DNA from: SIG607 sp045605385
Lineage (GTDB): Bacteria > Bacillota > Clostridia > Oscillospirales > Acutalibacteraceae
Length of the DNA stretch: 31,065 bases
Assembly: GCA_045605385.1 (NCBI GenBank)
Contig: JAZUPW010000065.1
Coordinates: forward strand, 1 to 31,065
Reading direction: 5' to 3'
Position 1 is the first letter of the stretch; each line of letters starts with the position of its first letter. A program made the translations under genes and the position numbers. Under the pieces are notes generated by a model. The model was not told the DNA's origin and made no database searches. It was given only the letters and a program-made list of their open reading frames with translations. This document shows, in pieces, positions 12,860 to 21,100 of this stretch.

Positions 12860-13123
12860 CAACGGTTACGGGATTGCTGTTGGCTGTATAATGGGGGAAA
12901 ATGGCTAATGGTAGGGGCTATTTTTCCTTTTTTTATTCACAAAATTTATATCGTAATATTAGTCACATTGCTAATTGCAATAAATCGGCGTAATTTATAT
13001 TATTTATTTTGGACATTACCCCGCCATACATTTTTTAAAAATTCTCCTTATCTCGTTCGGGGGGTAATAGTTTCACTAGATAATTCCTTTCTTCTTCCGC
13101 TTGGCTTCGGCCGGGCGGTGTTT
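12860..13123. other. Noncoding stretch downstream of the second promoter
   Basis: I see no convincing gene. A GGGGGA site lies before ATG codons at 12901 and 12908, but the frames read as a 30-residue polar peptide and an 81-residue hydrophobic one of unlikely composition. AAGGAG precedes a 22-codon frame on the minus strand near 13030. None has a supporting terminator or conserved feature. Confidence 0.5.
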
Positions 13124-13148
13124 TTTGTGCCTTGTTTGTGCCTTATGG
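13124..13148 (+). repeat. 25-bp direct repeat, copy 1 (possible integrase arm site)
   Basis: This differs from the sequence at 13367-13391 at only 2 of 25 positions. Each copy contains GTGCCTT twice, 11 bases apart. Tandem direct repeats with one helical-turn spacing near an integrase gene are typical of arm-type sites that flank attP. The core crossover site itself cannot be recognised without the host sequence. Confidence 0.55.
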
Positions 13149-13228
13149 CATAATTTTTTTTGATTTTCTATAGCATTTGTTTTACTATTCAAAACACAAA
13201 ATACATTGATGCGCCGCTATTCAAACGC

Positions 13229-13250
13229 AAAAAAAGGCGCATGTGCGCCC
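13229..13250 (-). terminator. Intrinsic terminator of the small secreted-protein cassette
   Basis: On the minus strand GGCGCA and TGCGCC form a GC-rich stem followed by seven T (13235-13229). No minus-strand gene lies between it and the 13528-13650 gene, so it likely ends the transcript begun at leader B. Confidence 0.75.
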
Positions 13251-13366
13251 TTGTATAATTATTTAAATATTAATTTACTACTGACACTATGCCAACATCT
13301 AAAAACCACGCAAAACCTTGATTTATCAACGTTTTACCAAAATATTATTTTTCTTCGTTTTGCGTA

Positions 13367-13391
13367 TTTGTGCCTTGTGTGTGCCTTACGG
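13367..13391 (+). repeat. 25-bp direct repeat, copy 2 (possible integrase arm site)
   Basis: This is the partner of 13124-13148 in the same orientation, 243 bases apart. Both lie about 1-1.2 kb beyond the integrase stop, and the GC-rich hairpin at 13229-13250 lies between them. An attP location between or beside the copies is inferred. Confidence 0.55.
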
Positions 13392-13527
13392 TTTATTTCT
13401 CTTTAAACCATAACGGTATTTTAACACCTATTTATTGCCTATGCAAACCTATTTCAAAATAATTTTTCTTGCATTTTTTTGGCATATAAATATAATTGAT
13501 ATTGCACTTTTTTTCAAATCCTTTGTA

Positions 13528-13650
13528 TTATGCTGCCTTAACTGGTGGCATTTTTTTATTCGCTTTTTCGGTTGCACGTTCTACCATATAACCGTTAACC
13601 AATCCGCTACAACAACCTATAAATACTAGTTCAATTATTAATTTCATCAT
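13528..13650 (-). CDS. 40-residue single-pass membrane peptide
   Basis: A small gene directly after the secreted-protein gene. It starts at two adjacent ATG codons (13650 or 13647), with AGGAAG seven to ten bases upstream overlapping the previous stop. The product has an N-terminal hydrophobic segment (LIIELVFIGCCSGLVNGYM) with two adjacent Cys, and a short basic tail (RATEKANKKMPPVKAA). It reads like a small membrane protein with the tail in the cytoplasm. It is part of the autonomous cassette between leader B and the terminator at 13229-13250. I cannot assign a function; a superinfection-exclusion or regulatory peptide would fit the position. Confidence 0.55.
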   Translation of the reverse strand: MMKLIIELVFIGCCSGLVNGYMVERATEKANKKMPPVKAA

Positions 13651-13654
13651 TTTA

Positions 13655-13963
13655 TTACTTCCTATTTTCTAAAATTGATTCGTCAATCAATTCTTTTATT
13701 ACCTCTTTTATTAACTCTTTTATTTTTTGGTTTAATGCTTCGTTGTTTTTTACATCTTCATTGTTGCCTTTTTTATTGTCAACTTTTTCTTGTTGCTTGT
13801 TTTCTTTTTCTTTATTACCTGGTTTTTTATAGTCATTTGCCAATACTGTACATGTAACCCACGCTGGGCCTTTGTTATAGTGATACCCAAAACTTGTATT
13901 AAATTGCCCCGCTACTCCTAAAATTGCCCCAATCGATAATAAACATTTTGCTACTTTTTTCAT
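13655..13963 (-). CDS. Small secreted protein (candidate moron)
   Basis: I do not recognise this family. The ATG at 13963 is chosen because GAAAGG lies about ten bases upstream and it gives a clean signal peptide: MKKVAKCLLSIGAILGVAGQ with likely cleavage soon after. The mature part has a short region with aromatic residues and one Cys (YHYNKGPAWVTCTVLANDY). It then becomes low-complexity and charged (KPGNKEKENKQQEKVDNKKG, then NQKIKELIKEVIKELIDES), probably a helix. The gene has its own promoter and structured leader and is followed by a 40-residue membrane peptide and a terminator. That is the layout of a moron expressed during lysogeny. Confidence 0.7.
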   Translation of the reverse strand: MKKVAKCLLSIGAILGVAGQFNTSFGYHYNKGPAWVTCTVLANDYKKPGNKEKENKQQEKVDNKKGNNEDVKNNEALNQKIKELIKEVIKELIDESILENRK

Positions 13964-13984
13964 TTCTTTATTTCCTTTCTTGCA

Positions 13985-14133
13985 CACAAAAAAACGCCTT
14001 GTTTCCACACCTTATCCCGGGGTTTATTGTCGGAAAAAGCCCGACATAGGGCATAGAAACAAAACGTTTTCTGTAATATTCTTTTTTCTTTTTCCGACAC
14101 TTATATTATAACAATATTTTCTAAATATTCCAA
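13985..14133 (-). ncRNA. Structured 5' leader B with promoter (second copy of leader A)
   Basis: The promoter on the minus strand is TTGGAA, 17 bases, TATAAT at 14110-14105. The RNA 5' end carries TGTCGGAAAAAG (14099-14088), exactly complementary to CTTTTTCCGACA (14039-14028). The outer stem joins 14070-14056 to 14005-13991, 15 pairs with two U-G pairs that exist only in this strand, followed by seven U. The inner hairpin is TGTCGG (14046-14041) with CCGACA (14033-14028); the alternative TCGGG with CCCGG (14022-14018) also forms. The order and lengths match leader A while the paired sequences differ, which is compensatory change. It precedes the small secreted-protein gene. Confidence 0.65.
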
Positions 14134-14247
14134 ATAGATGTTATTTCAACATTTAGTGTTTTATTTATACAAAATGCATAAATTTTTTCTACACTACCCT
14201 ATATTGCACCGATTTTGTCGACTGCATACACTAAATACAAGGTGGCC

Positions 14248-14345
14248 CCGGGGGTTTTGTCAATCGATCCCCGTTTCTTCTGCCACCGCCCAATCGGGAC
14301 CCGGCCGGTATTTTTAGTCACCTCTAATTTTTCCCGGCCGGCACC
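14248..14345. other. GC-rich noncoding island between late operon and leader B
   Basis: This AT-poor stretch contains GGCCCCGGGGG, CGGGACCCGGCCGG and CCCGGCCGG again 43 bases on. It carries CGGGGGTTTTGTCAA (14249-14263), close to CGGGGGGGTTGTCAA in the island at the left edge (74-88). No gene is likely in it. It may be a DNA-processing or binding site; the role is unknown. Confidence 0.45.
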
Positions 14346-14363
14346 TACTCCAAAAACAAACAA

Positions 14364-14413
14364 CCCCACATTTGTGGGGCCATTTTTTTATATAACCGGG
14401 TCAATCCCCGGTT
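14364..14413. terminator. Terminators at the end of the late operon
   Basis: CCCCACA/TGTGGGG (14364-14379) is flanked by T-rich sequence on both sides (plus strand CCATTTTTTT, minus strand TTGTTTGTTTTT), so it works both ways. AACCGGG/CCCGGTT (14394-14413) is followed by T5GT5 only on the plus strand, so it faces the other direction. Together they insulate the late operon from the accessory strip. Confidence 0.75.
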
Positions 14414-14428
14414 TTTGTTTTTGCATAA

Positions 14429-16315
14429 TTACGCCCTGTTGCGATTAAACGCGCCGTGTGACACAACATTTTCCGCGTTGTAAATTGTAGGCGACGTGTA
14501 AAATAGGCCGTCATATACGCCATAACCGCCGGTAATATGCATAGATGCTAATTGCGTATATCCGTCAACCGCTACCTGGTTGCAATTAATCCCGTGTAAT
14601 ATTACGGTGTTGCCGTCCGCTGCCGCTGTAACAAATCCAACCGCTGTGCCGTTTGTACTGGATTTTGTATAGCCTCTAAATACGCAATTGGTCATTGTTG
14701 CCGTGTTGCTGTCGCGTAGGAAAAATCCGTGCCCTTTTAGGCCGCCAAACCCGGTAAATACGCAATTTGTAAATGTTCCGCCACCTATACCGCCGTTACC
14801 GCTGGCATCTGTGGCCGCTGATCCTGTTGTACCGCTAAAATTACAGTTAACTGCCCTGTTATTAGTACCACTTGTACCGTATGCCGAAACGCCTGTTGAT
14901 GCTGCCGAAACGTCGCAATTGTCCATTCGTGCATTAACCCCGCTGATACCATACATTGCACCGTTGTTTGATACATTGATTTTGCAATTAATCGATTTTG
15001 AGTTATTTAGATAGATCGCCGTGCATTCGCCACCGGTGTAATTTCCGGTAATAGTGCAATTTTCAAAAGTTGCGTTAAATCCGCTTAGTGTGTATATATC
15101 CACGTCCAAATTTTTATTGCCGTGTTTTACGGTTAGATTGCGTACTGTCGCATTTTCGGCATACAATAATCCGCCGTTAGCATTAATCACGTCGCATTTT
15201 GCAAAATCTAAATTTATTTCTTTCGCGCCCCTGTTTACGATTGCCATGCTATATATTTTGTTTTCTTCGCCGTCATATAATACGGCGGTATCAATTCCAA
15301 ATTTTCCGATTATATTTATCGTCAATTTGCTGTGTGTGTTAAATACGCCCGTTCCGTTCAAATAATTTTCGCACAAATCGGTTAGTAGTTTGTTGTCGTT
15401 TACCCCGTTGCAATAGTAATCATATTTTTTAATTTTTGCCGTTTCATTTTGCAAGTCGGTAACCTGGGAAACTACTGATTCCGCTGCCGATCCGTCCACA
15501 CTTTTAAATATTTCAAACTCGATTTGCGTGTCCACGTCTACCGGTTTTGTTAATACCACATGATCCGCATATTTTGCGTAATCTATGCCCTGTATTAGTT
15601 TTAGGCCGTTAATATATACGTTGAGTATATCTACCGCCATATTGTACTGCGGTATATTAATTGGTATTTCGGTTTGATCTTGCACCGCTGTGGTGTAACT
15701 GCTGGTATACTGCTGCATTAATGTCATAGTAGATAATGTTTGTTTTACGTCGGCAAACCACTCATTAAATGCCGCATCGTACTGCGCAAAAATATCCGCT
15801 GTGTCGATGTTATCAAATAATTGATGCAAAAACCCGCATAATTCCTCGTCCGGCCGTTCATCCGTAATATCTGCCTGGGTTATTTCGGTTACTTCCGGCG
15901 CTACATATATTTGACATAGTGACATTTCCTCTACCATTACGTCGCCGGTTTCTAATTCCGGTGCAACCGGTGTTTCTGCCGGTATCCCTGTTTTTAAAAC
16001 CAATTTTACATCGCGTGCATAATCATGGTTATCACACCGTAATACTATGCGGTCTATACGCGGTAATATTTCGCTGGCCTCACTAATTACAATAGGATAA
16101 TCCGATGTGTTATTTACCCATTTTCCATTAGTAAAAAATGCCTTGCCGCTACTAACTGCCACGGTCATTTCTTCTACGGGTTTAACTTGTAACCCACCAC
16201 CCATTGTTTGTACTACGCCACGGCTGATGATCCCCGTAAAATAACGGCTCATTGTGTCCGCATCGTACAAACGGTCGCTATTAATACTGTCAAAATATCC
16301 GTAATCTATTGCCAT
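14429..16315 (-). CDS. Tail fibre / upper baseplate protein with beta-helix
   Basis: A 628-residue protein, last gene of the tail operon. Residues 1-160 match the N-terminal part of phage upper-baseplate or fibre proteins (IDYGYFDSINSDRLYDADTM, FFTNGKWVNN, LPRIDRIVLRCDNHDYARDV). Residues 200-272 form a short beta-rich module (YTTAVQDQTEIP, LNVYINGLKLIQGIDYAKYA, LTKPV) also found in the head connector at 23215-23769. From about 300 to the end is a right-handed beta-helix with repeated CxxxN/NCxFxG turns (FENCTITGNY, NCNFSGTTGS, NCVFTGFGG, NCVFRGYT), as in fibres or depolymerases. It is likely to contact the host surface. No clear catalytic residues can be named. Confidence 0.85.
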   Translation of the reverse strand: MAIDYGYFDSINSDRLYDADTMSRYFTGIISRGVVQTMGGGLQVKPVEEMTVAVSSGKAFFTNGKWVNNTSDYPIVISEASEILPRIDRIVLRCDNHDYARDVKLVLKTGIPAETPVAPELETGDVMVEEMSLCQIYVAPEVTEITQADITDERPDEELCGFLHQLFDNIDTADIFAQYDAAFNEWFADVKQTLSTMTLMQQYTSSYTTAVQDQTEIPINIPQYNMAVDILNVYINGLKLIQGIDYAKYADHVVLTKPVDVDTQIEFEIFKSVDGSAAESVVSQVTDLQNETAKIKKYDYYCNGVNDNKLLTDLCENYLNGTGVFNTHSKLTINIIGKFGIDTAVLYDGEENKIYSMAIVNRGAKEINLDFAKCDVINANGGLLYAENATVRNLTVKHGNKNLDVDIYTLSGFNATFENCTITGNYTGGECTAIYLNNSKSINCKINVSNNGAMYGISGVNARMDNCDVSAASTGVSAYGTSGTNNRAVNCNFSGTTGSAATDASGNGGIGGGTFTNCVFTGFGGLKGHGFFLRDSNTATMTNCVFRGYTKSSTNGTAVGFVTAAADGNTVILHGINCNQVAVDGYTQLASMHITGGYGVYDGLFYTSPTIYNAENVVSHGAFNRNRA

Positions 16316-16326
16316 ATTTTTACCCC

Positions 16327-17367
16327 CTATTTAATTTTTAATTTTGGTGTTAGATGATACCCCGTATCATCTAGGCTAGTTGTTATTTCCGAAACTATTG
16401 CATATGTCGTAAATCCATAACCTGTTTTAACTGCTACCGTGTCGCCTAAATTATAATGTGTTTTATACTCAAACGTTCCCACGCTGTTGGCTTTTGCCTC
16501 AAAAATGCCCGTGTAGTGGTGTTTTGCTAATTCTTGGTTTCCGTATGATTTTAATATGTTTGTATCCGTGGTTTTAGTGTTTTTTACTTCCACATAAATT
16601 TCTTTCCGGCGTATACCCGTGCCACCTCCGGCGTATGTAGTAGTTAATGCCATGGGTATGTCCCCGCTGGTCGATACTAATGCCGCGTTGACAAATTCAA
16701 TTTCGGAGTCTGAGTATGTAGATTCTAATAAATTGTCATAATCTGCCGAAAATATGACCTTACCCTTGCGGTCTGTCCCAACATATAAAATTAGATTGAT
16801 TCCAACTATTTTCCCGTTATTTTGCCGCACTACTGATTTTATCCCATACCCATATGTGCGACATAGTTCGATCACACACTCATACAGATTTTTGCCAAAA
16901 TAATTGCCCGTAATTTTTGCCGGGGTTTTTGACATACTGGACTCTGCATATTGTAACCCTGTAATATTTCTAGCTGCGACCGTGGAATTAGTAATATTAT
17001 TTTGTATTATCTCATTTAGGATAACTGGGACTGTTTTGCCGGTAAAATCCTCTTGGTTTGCAATTACACGGCGTGATAATAAACTAACTGCGCACCGCCC
17101 CGATATAATCACATAACGGTTTTGTTCTTCGTCGGTTTCCACGGTGTATTTTTCGATTAATCCCACCATATCACTATCACGGTGTGTTACATAGCATGCA
17201 AATTTACTGCTGGTTAACATACGCATGATTTTTGTATCTGCTAGCATATATATTTCAAAATCGCCGCACTCATCAAAACGCTCCGTCCATATCACACTTT
17301 TCGCATTGTCTATAATCGCGATTTTTTTAAAATTCAAATCATAAATATATAGTTCGTCTAGTGCCAC
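16327..17367 (-). CDS. Tail-associated protein (ReqiPepy6 Gp37-like family)
   Basis: A 346-residue protein. The start (MALDELYIYDLNFKKIAIID, then SVIWTERFDECGDFEIYMLA) matches the Siphovirus ReqiPepy6 Gp37-like family, tail-tip proteins that follow the distal tail protein. The middle (SGRCAVSLLSRRVIANQEDF) and the end (NLGDTVAVKTGYGFTTYAIV) agree with this. It would form part of the tail tip hub that contacts the cell and helps DNA entry. It lies three bases after the distal tail gene. No lytic motif is visible, so unlike many tail-tip proteins it may lack an enzyme domain. Confidence 0.85.
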   Translation of the reverse strand: MALDELYIYDLNFKKIAIIDNAKSVIWTERFDECGDFEIYMLADTKIMRMLTSSKFACYVTHRDSDMVGLIEKYTVETDEEQNRYVIISGRCAVSLLSRRVIANQEDFTGKTVPVILNEIIQNNITNSTVAARNITGLQYAESSMSKTPAKITGNYFGKNLYECVIELCRTYGYGIKSVVRQNNGKIVGINLILYVGTDRKGKVIFSADYDNLLESTYSDSEIEFVNAALVSTSGDIPMALTTTYAGGGTGIRRKEIYVEVKNTKTTDTNILKSYGNQELAKHHYTGIFEAKANSVGTFEYKTHYNLGDTVAVKTGYGFTTYAIVSEITTSLDDTGYHLTPKLKIK

Positions 17368-17369
17368 GG

Positions 17370-18311
17370 CTACACCCCCAAATATTTATTGCGAATAGAC
17401 ATATATGCATCGATTGTTTTTACTTGCCCTTTGTTGCCCGGCGTTGTTACTGCGATACTGTTAGTCCCCGGTTCGATGCTAATCCATGTTGACCCGTCTA
17501 CTAACGCATTAATTAGATTTTGTGATTTTCCCTTTCGCACTAACGTAATATTTCTATACCCTGGGTTAGTATTTATTTTTAATGTGTCGTGAAATTCCCA
17601 TGTATGGTTTATGGATAGAGATTTATTGCGTACTGTATCGGTTATTTTTATTGCCCCTGTAAAACTATTTTTTAAATTCATTTCTATTTCTACGCCTGTT
17701 GGCGCGTCGCCTAAATATTTAAACTGTGTGTCAGATAATTCTGTGCGTTCACTAACATATTGCCCTGGCGGATCTGCGATTTTAAACGAAAATTCAAATT
17801 TTTTATTTGTTATAGATAATATTGTCTGCCTTTGAACTGTATCCCTAAAATACGGATCTAAACATTTTATTGTAATTTGCGCAACCTGGCGCATCGAAAA
17901 TAAATCACATTCAAAATTTTCTACATATCCGTCTATATATACGTCGCGAATTCCACGGTTTAGTTTTTCTTCTTGCACTGCGTTGCCCGACATATTACCA
18001 AAATTATAGTTTGCGTTAGAAAACCGCAACCGTACATTTTGTTTAGTGTGTAGCACGTTATATAGTGCAATCCTATTTTCGCGCACCGGATTATTTATAT
18101 ATACCGTAATTACAATATCCCGCACGTCAATCCTGTGTACGTTAATTATTTGCCCGTCTGTAGACATCAACGGCATACCTGTTACATTTGCCGGGGGTGG
18201 TGCTAACCCGTCAATTGATGCAACTGTGTAATTTTTGTTTGGGCTTAGTATTAACTGGTTAAATATGTCAATTTTCCCATCGTAAAGTGGCGCAATTTCT
18301 AATTGATACAT
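17370..18311 (-). CDS. Distal tail protein (Dit-like)
   Basis: A 313-residue protein located directly behind the tape measure, the fixed position of Dit in siphoviruses. The N-terminal half carries the typical pattern of a ring-forming tail protein: IFNQLILSPNKNYTVASIDG, MPLMSTDGQIINVHRIDVRD, ENRIALYNVLHTKQNVRLRF, VDGYVENFECDLFSMRQVAQ and ITIKCLDPYFRD. The C-terminal half is a beta-sandwich (INHTWEFHDTLKINTNPGYR, LVDGSTWISIEPGTNSIAV) of the sort seen as a galectin-like extension. It joins the tail tube to the tip. Assignment is by position plus pattern. Confidence 0.88.
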   Translation of the reverse strand: MYQLEIAPLYDGKIDIFNQLILSPNKNYTVASIDGLAPPPANVTGMPLMSTDGQIINVHRIDVRDIVITVYINNPVRENRIALYNVLHTKQNVRLRFSNANYNFGNMSGNAVQEEKLNRGIRDVYIDGYVENFECDLFSMRQVAQITIKCLDPYFRDTVQRQTILSITNKKFEFSFKIADPPGQYVSERTELSDTQFKYLGDAPTGVEIEMNLKNSFTGAIKITDTVRNKSLSINHTWEFHDTLKINTNPGYRNITLVRKGKSQNLINALVDGSTWISIEPGTNSIAVTTPGNKGQVKTIDAYMSIRNKYLGV

Positions 18312-18322
18312 ATTTCCACCCC

Positions 18323-20812
18323 CTATAATGTCGCAAAATTTAGCGCGTTTTTAGTTTGTTTGTATATTTCCAGCCTCGATAATGCTTTGGGGCTGTTGTT
18401 AATTTGCGTGTAGTTGTATGTTGCCCCACTGTGTACCTGGGCTTGTCCTATTCCGCCCGCGCGTGGCATTGATAGATTACCGTTAGCACCGCTAATAATG
18501 CCGTTAATCGGTTTTAGCATGCCGTTTGATAGGTCTTTCATGGCATTGACGGCATCCTTGGATTTTTTATCAATTCCGACAACTAACCCCGCAACTAGGT
18601 TGTTACCAATCATTTTTTCCATGACCGTGGACGGCGAATTTATACCAAAAAAGTTTTTTATTCCGTTAAGTACGGATTCACTAAATCCGCTGATCTTTTT
18701 TTGTACCCACCCGGCCATATCATTAATACCGTTCCATAATCCCTTTACGATATCCGTGCCGACTTCACGCATTTTGTCCGGGATTCCTTTGATTGTATCC
18801 GTTATTGATGTAATTAAATCCGTTGCGGCTTTTTTGCCTTTTTTCGCTAATTCGCTGCCCCAATCTACAACCTTTTTGGCTCCGTTGGATAACCATTTTG
18901 CGATATCCCCCGGCACCTTGGAAAACCATTCATTTACCTCATCCAAAAATTCCGGTATGGTTTCGGTGCCAAATTTTACTATAGCTTTCACGCCGGCGTT
19001 AAAAACATCTTTTATTTTTGCAACCCATTTATCTACAAATTCCCGAAATACGTCACAATGTTTGTATAGTAGCGCAAATGCGCCCACAAATGGATTTAAT
19101 AACAATGTTAGAATTTCTTGCCAATTGTTTTTGAAAAAATCACCTATAGCATTTACTATATCCAAAAATGTTTCGCGAAAACTTTCGCTTGTTGCTAATA
19201 GATACACAAACGCCGCGACTAGTGCCGTAATTCCCGCTATTAATAGGCCTATCGGGTTTGCCGACATAGCTGCATTTAGTAACCATTGCGCTATTGTTGC
19301 GCCCTCCTGGGCTGCCTTAAACGCCTGGAAAGATGCAACTAACCCCTGTATCATAGTTACTACATTCATGGCCGCGAACGCTGCGCCCATGCCTACAATT
19401 CCGGCAATAATACCGTCTTTGTTGTCTATGATCCATTTTAGGCCGTCTACAACTGCCGGCAAAATATCATCAATTAGTTTTTCAAACGCATCCGCAATTT
19501 TACTGGCAAATCCCTCTAAATCTTGGCTGCTGACTAGTTCCATTATTTTTTCTAGTACCTTGGCAAAACCGTTTTGTAGCGCTGTTGTTACTGGTGCGAT
19601 TTTTTGGCCTACGTCGGCCATTGCCTTGTTCATCTTGTTTTGGGCTGCGTTGGCTGCCATGATGTCTTTATTAACGGTTTTATATTTTGTTGATGCATCA
19701 TCATATAATCCGTTCAATGTTTTGGTTATAAATGCCGCGCGTTCCTGTTCGTTTCGGCATTTTGATAGTTTTTTTTCAAACCATTCGCTATTCATGCCGG
19801 CCCATGTTATTGCATCGGATAATCCGCCGGTTAATTCCCCGGTTTTGGCTGTTTCATTGGCCGCCTCGGTCAAACTTTCGATCGGCAAACTGTTGCCAAA
19901 TGTAGCATATACGCCCGTTGCTATGTTAGTCCATGTGGCCAAATCCTGTTCGGATCGTGCTAATTTTGCCAAATGGCTAACCGCTTCAGTCGCCTGGCCT
20001 GTGTCGCCTAAAATTTCATAAAAATCATCAAATGTTTTTTGGGCTGTTTCTGCTGAAAACCGTGTAATCGAAAATGCTGTCTCTACTTTGCCCATTTCCA
20101 GGCGCATTTCCCGCGTATTTTCGGATAACGTTCTAAATCCCGATACTAATGAACTTAGCGCCGTTGATGCTAAATTTGCTATTGTGCCTTTTAGGATTGT
20201 AAAACCGCCGTCTAGCTGTTTAACGTCATCGGTGGCATGTTTGGCATGTTTGCCCATGTCCTGTAATACATCCGATACGCTTTTACCGCTTTTGGCTGCC
20301 TCATCTTCGGCCTTTTTTACTTTTTTTAGCTCATCGCTAAATTTAGCAAAATCCTTTTTTGCTGCTGCAACCCGTCCCTGTTGGTTTAGTATGGTTACAT
20401 TAAGTTTTTGGGCCTCTTTTTCGTTGCTGGCCATTTCTTTTTCGACGGCCGCTAATTCTTTTGCATATTTTTTCGCTTCGGCGGAATTTTTGCCGTATTG
20501 CGCTACTGCCTCGGCGTGTTTTTTTCGTAATTCTTCGGCACTTTTCGCATTTTGTGCCTGTTTTTTGGTTACTAATTCTAATTGTTTTTTATAACTATCT
20601 AGTTTTTCATTTTCGGCTGCCAAAATGGTTTCTAATTGCTTTAATTTTGCTTTTAATCCGTCGCTGGATTGGCCCCAATTTTCCATGCCGGCCGCCGCTG
20701 CCTTAAACTCTGCGTTTGCCAATTGTATGTTTTTATTTGCATCTGTAATACCGATTTTTAGGTCACTAATGTCGGCATTAAATTTTATCGTAAAATTTTC
20801 ATCCCGTGGCAT
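18323..20812 (-). CDS. Tape measure protein
   Basis: An 829-residue protein that sets tail length and is ejected with DNA. The N-terminal 190 residues are a long coiled coil rich in Ala, Lys and Glu (LKAKLKQLETILAAENEKLD, KYAKELAAVEKEMASNEKEA). A conserved tape-measure region follows (TREMRLEMGKVETAFSITRF, TFDDFYEILGDTGQATEAVS), with hydrophobic segments near 470-545 (IIAGIVGMGAAFAAMNVVTM, NPIGLLIAGITALVAAFVYL). The C-terminal part holds the usual FFGINSPSTVMEKMIGNNLV motif. A length of 829 residues would fit a tail of roughly 120 nm by the common rule of about 0.15 nm per residue. It is the largest gene in the window and intact. Confidence 0.95.
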   Translation of the reverse strand: MPRDENFTIKFNADISDLKIGITDANKNIQLANAEFKAAAAGMENWGQSSDGLKAKLKQLETILAAENEKLDSYKKQLELVTKKQAQNAKSAEELRKKHAEAVAQYGKNSAEAKKYAKELAAVEKEMASNEKEAQKLNVTILNQQGRVAAAKKDFAKFSDELKKVKKAEDEAAKSGKSVSDVLQDMGKHAKHATDDVKQLDGGFTILKGTIANLASTALSSLVSGFRTLSENTREMRLEMGKVETAFSITRFSAETAQKTFDDFYEILGDTGQATEAVSHLAKLARSEQDLATWTNIATGVYATFGNSLPIESLTEAANETAKTGELTGGLSDAITWAGMNSEWFEKKLSKCRNEQERAAFITKTLNGLYDDASTKYKTVNKDIMAANAAQNKMNKAMADVGQKIAPVTTALQNGFAKVLEKIMELVSSQDLEGFASKIADAFEKLIDDILPAVVDGLKWIIDNKDGIIAGIVGMGAAFAAMNVVTMIQGLVASFQAFKAAQEGATIAQWLLNAAMSANPIGLLIAGITALVAAFVYLLATSESFRETFLDIVNAIGDFFKNNWQEILTLLLNPFVGAFALLYKHCDVFREFVDKWVAKIKDVFNAGVKAIVKFGTETIPEFLDEVNEWFSKVPGDIAKWLSNGAKKVVDWGSELAKKGKKAATDLITSITDTIKGIPDKMREVGTDIVKGLWNGINDMAGWVQKKISGFSESVLNGIKNFFGINSPSTVMEKMIGNNLVAGLVVGIDKKSKDAVNAMKDLSNGMLKPINGIISGANGNLSMPRAGGIGQAQVHSGATYNYTQINNSPKALSRLEIYKQTKNALNFATL

Positions 20813-20842
20813 TGTATCCCCCCTCTTGATGCTTTGCGGGGG

Positions 20843-21091
20843 TTAAAACCAATCATCCCCCGCTGGTTTTCTTACAATTTGTTTGCCTTGATTTGTTTTT
20901 TTGTTAAGTCGGTTGTATTCGTTTAATCGCTTTACGATCAAAAATACTTCCCTGGCCGGCTTCCGCCGTATGTCAAACGGGCTTAGGCAATTAAAACGGT
21001 CGCATATATTTACGTTCATTTCGAATAGTAATTGATATACCGTTTTTTGTTGATCTGCAAAACTAGCATCTTGCGTTTTCCCGTTTGACAA
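20843..21091 (-). CDS. Tail assembly chaperone, downstream part (T-like)
   Basis: This frame of 82 residues lies between the G-like chaperone gene and the tape measure, the place of the lambda T extension. It includes YQLLFEMNVNICDRFNCLS, REVFLIVKRLNEYNRLNKK and a KPAGDDWF end. The frame is the same as that of the G-like gene at 21101-21409 and only one TGA (21103-21101) separates them. The only possible own start is TTG at 21091, with no ribosome binding site. So the product may arise by readthrough of UGA, giving a G-T fusion, or by re-initiation. A normal -1 slip would stop after about 17 codons. Confidence 0.7.
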   Translation of the reverse strand: MSNGKTQDASFADQQKTVYQLLFEMNVNICDRFNCLSPFDIRRKPAREVFLIVKRLNEYNRLNKKTNQGKQIVRKPAGDDWF

Positions 21092-21100
21092 TGTTTCTAT

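Noticed and set aside
12648..12908. An 86-codon plus-strand frame over the toxin locus
   Set aside because: It begins inside a terminator, lacks a proper ribosome binding site and runs through the toxin promoter; the minus-strand peptide explains the region better.
13000..13040. A 22-codon minus-strand frame with AAGGAG upstream
   Set aside because: The spacing is long and the peptide is neither membrane-like nor conserved in any visible way; no promoter or terminator is evident.
12908..13153. An 81-codon hydrophobic plus-strand frame after the second promoter
   Set aside because: The composition is what AT-rich noncoding DNA gives, the ending is odd, and no terminator or partner feature supports it. 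Left as possible but unsupported.
14215..14448. A plus-strand frame across the GC-rich island
   Set aside because: It crosses two terminators and the end of the fibre gene, with no ribosome binding site.
18414..20021. A 535-codon open frame on the plus strand
   Set aside because: It lies fully antisense to the tape measure gene, has Ser/Pro/Phe-heavy composition typical of a mirrored frame, and no ribosome binding site.
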